Below, piece after piece: positions 28,322 through 37,574 of a stretch of 64,000 nt of DNA. Under the pieces are notes generated by a model. That model saw nothing but the letters and a program-made list of their open reading frames with translations, made no database searches and was not told where the DNA came from. This stretch comes from CAVTWH01 sp963850915 (GTDB taxonomy: Bacteria > Actinomycetota > Actinomycetes > Mycobacteriales > Micromonosporaceae): positions 1,218,207 to 1,282,206 of the forward strand of contig CAWKND010000005.1 of the NCBI GenBank assembly GCA_963850915.1, written 5' to 3'. A program made the position numbers and the translations under genes. Positions within the stretch are counted from its first letter, which is position 1, and every line of letters starts with the position of its first letter.

Positions 28322-29331
28322 CAATGTCCTCCCGAGGGCGAGGGGGTGGCCGGGTGGCCGGACGACTTGCCGGACGGCTTACCGGAGGGGGCGCCACTGG
28401 GCGGCGCGGACGGCGGCGGCGCGGACGGTGCGGGCGAGCCGCTGGGTACCGGCTTGGCGTAGATGAGCTGTGGATCCGGGCCGGCCGCCAGGGTGATCTT
28501 GGACCGGTGCTTCACCGAGACCGCCATGGCGTACCGCTGCGCGTAGTCGGTGAACAGCTGCCCGGTGTACGAGCGGGAGAAGCGCTTGTCGAGGTCGCCC
28601 GGCCCGATCGCGACCACCTCGTACGGATTGGTCAGCGGGCGGAAGTCCACGAGGATGGTGTTGCCCGCGGTACGGATGGTGGAGGTACTGGTCAGCCGCT
28701 CGCCGTTGATCGCGATCGCCTCGGCGCCCTGGTGCCACAGCTCGTTGGCGATCGCCTGCAGGTCCAGGTCGCGTACCGCGCCCAGGTTGACCTTGTTCGA
28801 CGGCTGGCCGGTCACCGGGTCGAGCGGCTGCGGGGCGTCGCCCACCTTCACCACCGCGCCGTCGCCCTTCACCTCGGCGAGGCCGGCCGCGATCTCCAGG
28901 TTGGCCAGCGCGTCGGCGTTCACCCCGGCGTTGGTCAGCGCCGCGTCCCGCTCGGCGGCCACCTGGCTGCGCAGTACATCCGCCTGGCGCTGCAGGTCGT
29001 CGGCGTTGTCCCGGGACTTCTTCACATCGCTGATCAAGCCGTCGCGGACCTTGGTGCTCTCCGGCTTCGCGGCCACCGTCTGGTGGTACGCGACGGCGAG
29101 CAGGAAGCCGGTGGCCAGGAGTACCACCGTGCGGGCCAGCCGGCCCCAGCGCACCCGGGACGGCGAGTCGGGGCCCTGTGTCGCCCGCCGCTCGGCCGCC
29201 TCGGCGTACCCGGCGTCCAGCGGGTTGCGGAACATCTCGGTCAGGAAGTCCGGGGCGAACCGGCTGGCCGGGCGCTCGTCCGGGCCGCCCGCGCCGGCGG
29301 GGCCGGCCGGCCGGTCCGGGCTGGCTGTCAT
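28321..29331 (-). CDS. DUF881 family membrane protein (second copy)
   Basis: 336 aa from ATG 29331. Layout: a cytosolic Pro/Gly-rich head with FAPDFLTEMFRNPLDAGYAE, a TM helix (TVVLLATGFLLAVAYHQTVA), a coiled coil (SRDNADDLQRQADVLRSQVA), the DUF881 domain (VNLGAVRDLDLQAIANELWH, GAEAIAINGERLTSTS, VVAIGPGDL), and a long Pro/Ser/Gly tail (about 45 residues) that is probably disordered and outside the membrane. It overlaps both neighbours by start-stop contacts, the middle gene of a tight operon pgsA-like > DUF881 > sbp. Confidence 0.9.
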   Translation of the reverse strand: MTASPDRPAGPAGAGGPDERPASRFAPDFLTEMFRNPLDAGYAEAAERRATQGPDSPSRVRWGRLARTVVLLATGFLLAVAYHQTVAAKPESTKVRDGLISDVKKSRDNADDLQRQADVLRSQVAAERDAALTNAGVNADALANLEIAAGLAEVKGDGAVVKVGDAPQPLDPVTGQPSNKVNLGAVRDLDLQAIANELWHQGAEAIAINGERLTSTSTIRTAGNTILVDFRPLTNPYEVVAIGPGDLDKRFSRSYTGQLFTDYAQRYAMAVSVKHRSKITLAAGPDPQLIYAKPVPSGSPAPSAPPPSAPPSGAPSGKPSGKSSGHPATPSPSGGH

Positions 29332-29930
29332 GCGGGGGCCGCCGGCTGCTGCGGGTCTCCCGCCCGACCGCGGACCACGCCGGCCACCTGGATCACGTAG
29401 AAGAAGCCGGCGATCCAGTAGAGGCCGAGGCCCCACCAGGCCAGGCCCCAGCCGATCGGGCCGGCCCAGCTCGCCGCCGAGGAGCTGGCGGTCGCGAGCA
29501 GCAGTACCGGGAACGCGACAAGCAGGATGAAGGTGGCCGTCTTGCCGAGATAGTGCACGGGCGGCGGGCCGTACCCGGCGCGGCGCAGTACTGCCAGGCA
29601 GCCCAGCAGCATCAGCTCGCGGGCCAGCAGCAGGGCGGTGAACCACCACGGGATCACCCCGCGAATCGACAGCGCGAGCAGGGTGGCCAGGATGTAGAGC
29701 CGGTCGGCGGCCGGGTCGAGCAGCTCACCCAGGCGGCTGACCTGGTTGAGCCGGCGGGCCAGGTAGCCGTCGACCCAGTCGGTGGTACCGCCGACGGCGA
29801 GTACGACAACCGCCGCCACATCGGCGTGCGGGCCGAGGATGAGGTACAGGAAGAGGGGTACGCCGGCCAGCCGGGCGAAGCTGATCAGGTTGGGGATGGT
29901 CCACACCCGACTCGACGTCTGCGCAGTCAT
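29328..29930 (-). CDS. CDP-alcohol phosphatidyltransferase (PgsA-like)
   Basis: 200 aa polytopic enzyme. The CAP signature is complete: DWVDGYLARRLNQVSR then GELLDPAADR (D-x2-DG-x2-AR-x8-G-x3-D-x3-D), residues ~51-77. Family members transfer a phosphatidyl group from CDP-diacylglycerol to glycerol-phosphate, inositol-phosphate or related acceptors. Synteny with Mycobacterium pgsA2 (Rv1822), whose true substrate is uncertain, prevents a firm symbol. First gene of the DUF881 operon; its stop overlaps the next ATG. Confidence 0.9.
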   Translation of the reverse strand: MTAQTSSRVWTIPNLISFARLAGVPLFLYLILGPHADVAAVVVLAVGGTTDWVDGYLARRLNQVSRLGELLDPAADRLYILATLLALSIRGVIPWWFTALLLARELMLLGCLAVLRRAGYGPPPVHYLGKTATFILLVAFPVLLLATASSSAASWAGPIGWGLAWWGLGLYWIAGFFYVIQVAGVVRGRAGDPQQPAAPA

Positions 29931-30032
29931 CGCCGGCCACAGCCTCCCCGAGCAGCACCGATCCGGTCGGGTACCGGCTCGGACGCTTACCGATCCGGAC
30001 GAAACGTGTGGTCCCGCCCGGTAACCGGGCCA

Positions 30033-31180
30033 CTATAGCCGACCCTGCCCGGGCGGTTGTGGATCACCGCCCGGTGCGCCAGCGGCCGGGTCGGGTCGCG
30101 CGCCCTGAGTTGCCGCCGGCCGCCGGTGCGCCGGTACCGGCCGGCCCAGCGCCCTGGCCAACTCCAGTACCCGCGCCTGCTGCGGCGGTACCAGGCCGGC
30201 GCCCAGCCCCACCGCCTCCAGCCGGGCCAGCAGGTGCGTCGCGTTGTCGCTGGGCGCCTCGACGAGCAGCCGGCTGAGCTCCAGCGCCTGCGTACGCGGG
30301 ATGAAGCCGAGCTGCTGCAGGCAGCGGACGAAGTCCTTGTCGGGCACGATTCGCAGGCTGCGACGCGGGTCCACGATGGCCAGGAAACCGCGCTCGGGCA
30401 GCAGGTTGCTGGCCCCGGTACAGGCAGGCCAGCTTGGGTAGCGGGTAGCGGTAGATGCGGCGCGGGCGCTCGGTGAGCAGCAGCGCGTGGATCCCCCACT
30501 GCTCGATGCGCCGGGACAGCGCCCGGATGTCCTCGCCGAAGCGGTCCACCCGCTCCAGCCCGTCCATCCGGGCGGCACCGTCCCACAGCTGCGCGTACCG
30601 CCGGGCCAGGTCGTCGTCCAAGCCGCTGCCAGCGGGCCAGCCGCACCTCCCGGGACTGCCCCTCGTCCAGGCGCAGCTCCCGGTCCAGGGTGTCGGTCGA
30701 GGCGTCCTTCAGGAACCGCCACAACCCCGGGCGCAGGATGTGGTCGATCCGGCGGATCAGCCAGTTCCGCACGGCGGTACCGGCCCGGCGGCGCCACCGG
30801 CGCAGCGCACCGACCGGGGGTACCGGTGAAGTCTGGTCCTGTTCGGCCCGCTCGACGGCGGCGCGGTCCTTGTCGGCCTGCCGCTGGCTCGCCCGCTGCC
30901 CGGCCCGCGCCAACCGGCGCGCTACCGGCTCCAGCAGCAGCCGGCAGCGATTGCGCGGCCCGTTGTACCAGCGCCGGAACGGCGCCGAGCCGAGCCAACT
31001 GTTGCGCCACGTGCTCAGCAGTACCCACGCCCCGACGGCCAGCATCAGCCCGGCCGCCACCCAGCTCGCGCCGGCCAGTACCTGGGCGCCGTGGTTCCAG
31101 TTGCCGAACACGTTGCCGAAGACGGTGATCGGGCCGGACGACGGCATCAGCCGTACGGTGGCCTGCTCGACGTTGACCAC
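30033..31180 (-). CDS. Membrane-anchored protein of unknown function (two frameshifts)
   Basis: Three reading frames carry successive parts. The N-terminus (NVEQATVRLMPSSGPITVFG, TM segment ASWVAAGLMLAVGAWVLLST, then basic cytosolic region) runs to REVRLARWQR. The middle is LDDDLARRYAQLWDGAARMD to IYRYPLPKLACLYR. The end is ASNLLPERGFLAIVDPRRSL, FVRCLQQLGFIPRTQALELS and onward. Joins near 30620-30632 and 30410-30420 each imply one extra base. Start uncertain: the frame stays open and hydrophobic upstream (FLIAWALVGAG) to about 31296 without ATG/GTG/TTG, so the true start may be farther up. No known domain was recognised. It may form an operon with the FUSC-like gene upstream. Confidence 0.6.
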
Positions 31181-31293
31181 ACCGGCCCCGACCAGCGCCC
31201 ACGCGATCAGGAAGCTGCCCCGCTGCAGCTGGTCGGACTCGCGGACCGCAAAGCCGGTCGCCGGACGCTTCCAGACCGATGTTCCCCGGCGGC

Positions 31294-33387
31294 TCAGTCC
31301 GCTGCCGAGCGGGCAGCGCCGTCCCTAGTGGACGGACGGCTCGGTACCCGGTCCAGGTCACCGGCGACCCCGTCCAGCCAGACCAGTACGTCGGCGTCGG
31401 CGACCAGCGGCCCGTCCAGTACCCCGTCGGGTACCGGCGGGACGGCGGGTGGCGGCGCCGCAGGCCCGCGACCGCGTACCCGCTCGGCCAGTGCGGTGCT
31501 GGCCGCGGCCACCTGGTCGGCCCGGTTCAGTACGAAGAAGCTGCACGGTTCGCGCTCGGCACGCAGGGCCTGCCCGCCGTTGACGATGTGGTGCCCGGCG
31601 ACGAACAGCGCCTGCCAGTCCACTGTGGACATCGCCGGGTCGGGGCGCTCGGACTGGTACATCGAGTAGGAGGCCTCGGCCAGCCGCAGGTCCATCCGGG
31701 TACGGCGGAGCGCGGTCACGGTCGGCTCCGACTCCCCGGTCGCCACCAGGGTCGCCTCCCGTACCGCCGCGCCGGCCCCGCGCAGCAGCTGGGCGCCGGT
31801 ACGCCGGAGTTCGCCAGCGCCGCCCCGGGGCCACGCGCACACGCCGGCCAGTACCCCCACCGCCGCGCCGGCGAGCACGTCGAGTACCCGCGCCTCGGCC
31901 AGCCGCCAGTTGGCCGGGGCGAGCTGGGCGAAGATGGTCCCCACGGTGACGGTGAAGCCGCCCTGTGCCCAGGCCGGCCCGAGCAGCGGCCCGGCGACGA
32001 AGGCGCCCAGCATGACCAGTGGCAGGGCCAGCACGTACACCCGGGTGTGCGCACCGACGGCGAGCAGCGCGGCGGCCATCACCAGCGCGCCCACGAGCGT
32101 GCCGACCAGCGCCGGGCGCAGCGCGGTACGGGTGTCCGCGGCTCGGCTGCGCAGCACGGTGAGCGTGGCCAGCAGTACCCAGAACCCGTGCGAGAGCTCC
32201 AGTCCGCCGGCGATCAGCCGGGCCGCGGCGAGCGCCAGCGCCACCCGTACGGCGCTCTGCAGGTAGACCGAGCGCGGGGTCAGGTGCCCGGCGAGCTTGT
32301 GGGCCAGCAACCGGACCGGGCCGACACCGGCGTACCAGAAGCGGTCGGCCGAATCGTCCCGGCCGGTGGTGTCCGGCGGCGCTCCGGTGCGGATGCGTAC
32401 CGCGTTGCCGACCGTCCACACGCCATCGGCGGCGGCCAGCAGCAGCGCCCGCTGCCGCGCGGCGATGACGCTCCCCGGGACCGGGGCGGTGTGCAGGGCG
32501 TGTGCCGCGCGGGCCAGTGCGACCGGCTCCGGTGGTGGGCCGCCACGCAGCGCCGCGGCGCTCGCGTGCGCCAGCGCGGAGAGTTCCGGTAGCTCCTCGC
32601 CGCCCGGCCCGAGCTGTGCCCGCTCGGTCAGCCGGGCCAGGGCGAAGCGCAGCGCTCCGGCGGCCTGGCTGAGCGACTGGTCACCGCGGGTCGCGGCGGC
32701 CGGCCGCAGTTCGGCGGGTATCCGCGAGGGGCGCAGATCCTCGGCCGCGGCGCTGGCCGCCTGGAACGCCTCGGTACTGGTCGCCAGCCCACCGGGTACG
32801 CAGCCGGTCAACTCGTCCAGCGCGAGTGCGAGGCGCTGCTCGTACCCGGGGGTCGCCGGCTCCGGGAAGACGGCCAGTTCGGCGACGGCCAGCAGCAGTA
32901 CGCCCAGGCACAGGCCGAGCAGCCGGTACCCGAGCTGGCCCGGCTCGTACGGCGGGAAGCACGGCAGGATGTAGAGCAGCTGCAGCCCGTTGGCCACACC
33001 GACGAGTACCGGCCCGCCGACCCCCGCGTACGTCACCGCGAAGCCGACCAGCGCCATCCCGGCCACCGCTGCCCAGGTGTGCGCGGCCAGCAGCGTACCG
33101 GCCACCACCAGCAGGCCGCCGAAGGGCAGCGCGACCAGCAGGGTACCGGCCCGCCGGTGTGCGCCACCCGGCAACTGGGCCAGCGCGCCCAGGGCGATGA
33201 CGCCGAAGAGTGCGTAGGTGGCCATCCCGGGGTTGTGCAGGATGAAGCGGCAGAAGTAGAAGGCGAGGCAGGCGACCACCGTGAGGCGCAGTGCCCGGCG
33301 CGCACTGCGGTAGCCGGGATCCTTGCGCCGCAACCAACCGGTGAATCCCCGGGGTGCCGCCGCCAGCTCGTCGATCCGTACGCTCAC
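31294..33387 (-). CDS. FUSC/aromatic acid exporter family membrane protein
   Basis: 697 aa. The start is GTG 33387 (VSVRIDELAAAPRGFTGWLR). The two-fold architecture of FUSC proteins is present: N-terminal TM block (TVVACLAFYFCRFILHNPGM and onward, residues ~35-185), a soluble helical middle, and a second TM block (SVYLQSAVRVALALAAARLI, SHGFWVLLATLTVLRSRAAD, residues ~370-520) with the hallmark FWVLL segment. A cytosolic tail follows. It probably exports aromatic acids or amphipathic toxins. No regulator is adjacent. Unlike the other FUSC gene in the window it is intact. Confidence 0.88.
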   Translation of the reverse strand: MSVRIDELAAAPRGFTGWLRRKDPGYRSARRALRLTVVACLAFYFCRFILHNPGMATYALFGVIALGALAQLPGGAHRRAGTLLVALPFGGLLVVAGTLLAAHTWAAVAGMALVGFAVTYAGVGGPVLVGVANGLQLLYILPCFPPYEPGQLGYRLLGLCLGVLLLAVAELAVFPEPATPGYEQRLALALDELTGCVPGGLATSTEAFQAASAAAEDLRPSRIPAELRPAAATRGDQSLSQAAGALRFALARLTERAQLGPGGEELPELSALAHASAAALRGGPPPEPVALARAAHALHTAPVPGSVIAARQRALLLAAADGVWTVGNAVRIRTGAPPDTTGRDDSADRFWYAGVGPVRLLAHKLAGHLTPRSVYLQSAVRVALALAAARLIAGGLELSHGFWVLLATLTVLRSRAADTRTALRPALVGTLVGALVMAAALLAVGAHTRVYVLALPLVMLGAFVAGPLLGPAWAQGGFTVTVGTIFAQLAPANWRLAEARVLDVLAGAAVGVLAGVCAWPRGGAGELRRTGAQLLRGAGAAVREATLVATGESEPTVTALRRTRMDLRLAEASYSMYQSERPDPAMSTVDWQALFVAGHHIVNGGQALRAEREPCSFFVLNRADQVAAASTALAERVRGRGPAAPPPAVPPVPDGVLDGPLVADADVLVWLDGVAGDLDRVPSRPSTRDGAARSAAD

Positions 33388-33478
33388 CACCGGACCGATC
33401 TTAGGCGGCTTTGTTATCCGGCTGGGTCGGTGCGGTTTCTGTCTCACATTGCCGGCACCGCCAGCAGGTGGCCGGGGC

Positions 33479-34306
33479 TCAGGCTGGGTCGGCGGCCAGG
33501 TCGTGCAGGATCCAGACGTTGGGCTCCACGTAGACGCCGAGGTCGCGCTCGACGTCACACCAGACCGGAACCAGGCCCTGGGGTACCAGCACCTCGCCGG
33601 TGCTGTCGAAGGGTAGGCCGGTCCAGGCCCGCCAGGCCGACAGCCGCTCGGCGACGGCCATCGAACGCGGTGCCACGCCGACGATCCGGGCTCCGGCTCG
33701 CACGTGTACCCGCAGCCACGGATCCTCGGGCAGGCCGTCCGGGCGGGTGCGGCGCAGGTACTCGGCGATCGGCTCGGTGGGGTGCTCGTGCTTACGGTTC
33801 GGGCGGACCGGTACCACCAGCGCCGGGTACCCGGCCTCGGCGGCCCGGGCGCGCAGGGTACGCAGCATCAACCCGGACAGCCCGGAGCCGCGCACGTCGG
33901 GGCGCACGGTCACCTCCAGTGCCGCCGCCAGATTGCCGCGCCGGCCGGTGAGGCGGTCGCGCGCACCTCCGAGCAGCACGTCGTCGTACCCGCCCGGTGG
34001 CAGCCCGTCGGGTACACCCGACTGGGCTGCGCCGGCCGCAGCGGGGTCGAGTACCGCCAGCGGATCGGCGAGCCGGCTCGGGTCGGCGCAGCTGAACGCG
34101 AAGCCACAGGCCCGGGCCAGCGGGCGGGACGGCTCCGCCGGGTCCAGAGCGAGCAGATTCAGCTCCGGATTGGCGGCCACCAAGGCGTCGAAGAAGGCTG
34201 TCGAGATCGGATCGTGGAACATGAACTCCGGCCAGGAATCGGGAAAGTCGTCGTAGTACGCGGCCAGCTCCGGGCGCTCGGCCAGGCTCACCACCTGCGG
34301 CTGCAT
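33479..34306 (-). CDS. GNAT family N-acetyltransferase
   Basis: 275 aa from ATG 34306 (MQPQVVSLAERPELAAYYDD). The acetyl-CoA site is EVTVRPDVRGSGLSGLMLRT (R-x-x-G-x-G/S), preceded by a divergent N-terminal half (SWPEFMFHDPISTAFFDALV). PALVVPVRPNRKHEHP resembles large actinobacterial GNATs of unknown substrate. A 128-bp divergent spacer separates it from the GGDEF/EAL gene. Confidence 0.82.
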   Translation of the reverse strand: MQPQVVSLAERPELAAYYDDFPDSWPEFMFHDPISTAFFDALVAANPELNLLALDPAEPSRPLARACGFAFSCADPSRLADPLAVLDPAAAGAAQSGVPDGLPPGGYDDVLLGGARDRLTGRRGNLAAALEVTVRPDVRGSGLSGLMLRTLRARAAEAGYPALVVPVRPNRKHEHPTEPIAEYLRRTRPDGLPEDPWLRVHVRAGARIVGVAPRSMAVAERLSAWRAWTGLPFDSTGEVLVPQGLVPVWCDVERDLGVYVEPNVWILHDLAADPA

Positions 34307-34434
34307 CGGGTACCCCCGCTCCGATTGCCGCCCGGTGACGGCGGCCAGGTTGATCATTCTCGTCGGATTCGCCCAACTGCGTCCTATTATGGTCATCACC
34401 GGCGGCGCTGACCTCGCGCCGGGGAGGGAGTCTC

Positions 34435-37400
34435 GTGACACCCCGCACGTGGTCCGTCCTCTACTGGACGTGGATGGCGGTACTGACCGCTGCCTTCTAT
34501 GCCCTGCCGAACCAGCACATCCTCATCTGGAGCACCATCGGCATCACCAGTTGCGCCGCCATCGTCGCCGGCGTGGTGACCAACCGGCCCCGGCGGCGGG
34601 CGCCCTGGCTGCTGCTGGCCGGCGCGGTGCTGGCCTTCGCCGCCGGGGACACCGTGTACAACCTGCTGACCACGGTGTGGCACCAGGAGAATCCGTTCCC
34701 GTCCGCGGCCGACATCTTCTACTCGGGTACCTGCGCCATGCAGATCGCCGGGATGTGGGGGCTGGCCCGCTCCGGCGCGGCCGCCCGGGACCGGGCCAGC
34801 CTCATCGACAGCCTGATCATCACCTCCGGGGTGGCGCTGTTCTACTGGCTGTTCCTGATCGGCCCCTCGGTACACCGGGCAGATCTGAGCCCGTGGGAGA
34901 AGGCGGTCACCGTCGCGTACCCCATCAGTGATGTTCTGGTCCTCGCCCTGCTGGCCCGGCTGGCGGTGAGCCTGCCCCGGTCCCGCTCGATCCTGCTCCT
35001 CGGCATCGGTACCGCCGGCCTGCTCGTCGCCGACGTCACCTACGGGGTCAACCAGCTCAACGGTGCGTGGCACATCGGCGGCCCCATCGACCTCGGCTGG
35101 ATCGCGCTGTACGCGTGCTGGGGCGCGGCCGCACTGGACAGCTCAATGGTGGCGATTACCGATCCACGCAACACCAAGGCTTCCGGCGTCAGCGCTGCCC
35201 GGTTGAGCCTGCTCGCGCTGTGCTCACTGGTTGCCCCGGCCACCCTGCTCATCGAACTGGCGCGCGGGCGCACCGACCAGGCGCTGCTGACCGGCGTGGT
35301 GTCCTGTTTGGTGTTCCTGCTCGTACTCGCGCGGTTGGCCGGGACCGCGGACACCAACCGCCGGGCCGTTGCCCGGGAGCGCGGGCTGCGCCGGGCCGGC
35401 GAGACACTGGTCTCGGCGACCGACGCCGACCGGGTACTGGACACGGTTCGGGTGGCGGTCAGCGCGCTCGTCCCGCACAACGCCGACCATCGGCTGGAAC
35501 TCATCCGCGACGGCGGTACCGACACCGACCAGTCACACAGCACCCTCGCCGACCGGCCCGGCCCGCCCGGCGCCACCCGGCTGGTCTACACCGCCAGCCT
35601 CCGCCCCGACCTGGCTGGCAAGTTGGCTCCGTTCGAGACCACCCTGCTCGGGGCGCTCAGACCGCCCAAAGTGGAGGGTGGCGGCGACCTGCCCGACTGG
35701 GAGCTGGTGGTGGCCGCGAGCGAACCGGTCCTGCTGTCCATGCGCGAGTCGGTGGAGGTACTGGCCTCGCAGGCGGCGCTGGCACTGGCCCGGATCGGGC
35801 TGACCGAGACGCTCAACCGGCGTACCACCGAGGCGTACTTCCGGACGCTGGTACACAACACCGCCGACGTGATCCTGATCGTGGACGATGACAACCGGAT
35901 CCGGTACGCCAGCCCGTCGGCCACCGCGATCTTCGGCTCGCAGCCGATCGAGGGGCTGGTACTCACCGACGCCATCCACGCCGAGAGCCGGGGCCTGGCC
36001 ACCCAGCTGCTCGACCTGGTCCGGGTCGGCCAGCACCCGGGCGGCGCGGACTGGGAGCTGACCCGGCCGAACGGTACCCCCGTGCAGGTCGAAGTGGACT
36101 GTCGCGACCTGCGCAGCGACCCGACGGTACGCGGCCTGGTACTCACCCTGCGGGACGTCACCGAGCGCCGCCGGCTGGAGCGGGAACTGCGCCACCGGGC
36201 GTTCCACGACTCGCTCACCGGGCTGGCCAACCGGGTGCTCTTCCACGACCGGGTACAGCAGGCGGTGGCCCGGGCCCGGCGTACCGGCGACATCGTCGGC
36301 GTGCTCTTCATCGACCTGGACGACTTCAAGGTGGTCAACGACACCCTCGGCCACCAGATCGGCGACCAGCTGCTGGTCGCGGTCGCCGACCGGCTGGCCC
36401 GGGTACTGCGCCCGCAGGACAGCGCCGCGCGGCTGGGCGGCGACGAGTTCGCCGCGCTGATCCAGGACGCCGCCGACCCGGACGAGGTGGAAGGGGTTGC
36501 CGAGCGGATCGTCGCGGCGATGTCCGAACCGTTCCGGCTCGGCTCGGTGCTGGCCGGCGGGGACGTCAGCGTCGGAGTGGCCACCACGGTGGACGCCGGC
36601 GACGACACCGACCTGCTGCGCCAGGCCGACCTCGCGCTCTACGTCGCCAAGGGCGGAGGCAAGGGCCAGTGGCGGCGGTACCAGGCGGCGCTGCACCGGG
36701 CCGTACTGGAGCGGATGAAGCTGCGTACCGAGCTGGACAAGGCGGTCGAGCACGCCGAGCTGGAGCTGGCGTACCAGCCGATCGTCTCGCTGGAGAGCGG
36801 CGCGACGGTCGGCTTCGAGGCGCTGGCCCGCTGGCGGCACCCGACCCGCGGGGTGATCATGCCGAGCCAGTTCATCGAGGTGGCCGAGGAGACCGGCCTG
36901 ATCGTGCCGATCGGCGACCGGATGCTGCGGGCCGCGCTCGCCGCCGCCGGCCAGTGGCGGGCGGTACACCCCGATCCGGCTCCCTACGTGGGCGTGAACG
37001 TGTCGGTGCGGCAGTTCCGCGCGCCCGGCTTCGTGGCCGGCGTCCGCCGGCGGCTGGACGAGGCCGGGCTGCCGCCCAAACTCCTGCTGCTGGAGATCAC
37101 CGAGAGTCTGCTGCTGCCGGACGAGGAGCAGGTGTGGGAGGGCCTGGGCGAATTGCGGGAGATGGGGGTACGGGTGGCCATCGACGACTTCGGCACGGGG
37201 TACTCGTCCCTTTCGTACCTGCAGAAGGTACCGCTGGACGTGGTGAAGGTGGACCGCTCGTTCATCGAACCCATCAGTACGTCGGGGCAACAATTCGCGC
37301 TGGTGGAGGGCATCGTCCGGCTCGCCGGTACGCTGGGTCTGCAAGTGATCGCGGAGGGTATCGAGAACCCGGTCGACCGGGACCTGCTGATGCGGATGGG

Positions 37401-37491
37401 GTGTCCGCTCGGCCAGGGATACCTGTTCTCACGTCCGATGAACTACCCGGACAGCGTGGACTGGCTGCGTGCCGAACGGGTCGCCGCCTGA
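34435..37491 (+). CDS. Membrane bifunctional diguanylate cyclase/phosphodiesterase (PAS-GGDEF-EAL)
   Basis: 1018 aa. About ten TM helices fill residues 5-310, then a GAF-like linker, a PAS domain (~465-585, YFRTLVHNTADVILIVDDDN), a GGDEF domain with intact GGDEF at 668-672 and an RPQD inhibitory site five residues before it, and an EAL domain (FEALARWRHP, E at ~794; DDFGTGYSSLSYL; VIAEGIEN). Both catalytic sites look intact, so it may both make and break c-di-GMP. The layout matches Streptomyces RmdA/RmdB, which affect development. GTG start after GGGGAGGGAG. Confidence 0.95.
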   Translation: MTPRTWSVLYWTWMAVLTAAFYALPNQHILIWSTIGITSCAAIVAGVVTNRPRRRAPWLLLAGAVLAFAAGDTVYNLLTTVWHQENPFPSAADIFYSGTCAMQIAGMWGLARSGAAARDRASLIDSLIITSGVALFYWLFLIGPSVHRADLSPWEKAVTVAYPISDVLVLALLARLAVSLPRSRSILLLGIGTAGLLVADVTYGVNQLNGAWHIGGPIDLGWIALYACWGAAALDSSMVAITDPRNTKASGVSAARLSLLALCSLVAPATLLIELARGRTDQALLTGVVSCLVFLLVLARLAGTADTNRRAVARERGLRRAGETLVSATDADRVLDTVRVAVSALVPHNADHRLELIRDGGTDTDQSHSTLADRPGPPGATRLVYTASLRPDLAGKLAPFETTLLGALRPPKVEGGGDLPDWELVVAASEPVLLSMRESVEVLASQAALALARIGLTETLNRRTTEAYFRTLVHNTADVILIVDDDNRIRYASPSATAIFGSQPIEGLVLTDAIHAESRGLATQLLDLVRVGQHPGGADWELTRPNGTPVQVEVDCRDLRSDPTVRGLVLTLRDVTERRRLERELRHRAFHDSLTGLANRVLFHDRVQQAVARARRTGDIVGVLFIDLDDFKVVNDTLGHQIGDQLLVAVADRLARVLRPQDSAARLGGDEFAALIQDAADPDEVEGVAERIVAAMSEPFRLGSVLAGGDVSVGVATTVDAGDDTDLLRQADLALYVAKGGGKGQWRRYQAALHRAVLERMKLRTELDKAVEHAELELAYQPIVSLESGATVGFEALARWRHPTRGVIMPSQFIEVAEETGLIVPIGDRMLRAALAAAGQWRAVHPDPAPYVGVNVSVRQFRAPGFVAGVRRRLDEAGLPPKLLLLEITESLLLPDEEQVWEGLGELREMGVRVAIDDFGTGYSSLSYLQKVPLDVVKVDRSFIEPISTSGQQFALVEGIVRLAGTLGLQVIAEGIENPVDRDLLMRMGCPLGQGYLFSRPMNYPDSVDWLRAERVAA

Positions 37492-37574
37492 GCAGTCGCC
37501 CTTCACTCACGGGTCGACCTCGCGATCCCACGGGGGCGCCGGCTGGGCCGGCGGTACCGATCGAGGAGGAGCCG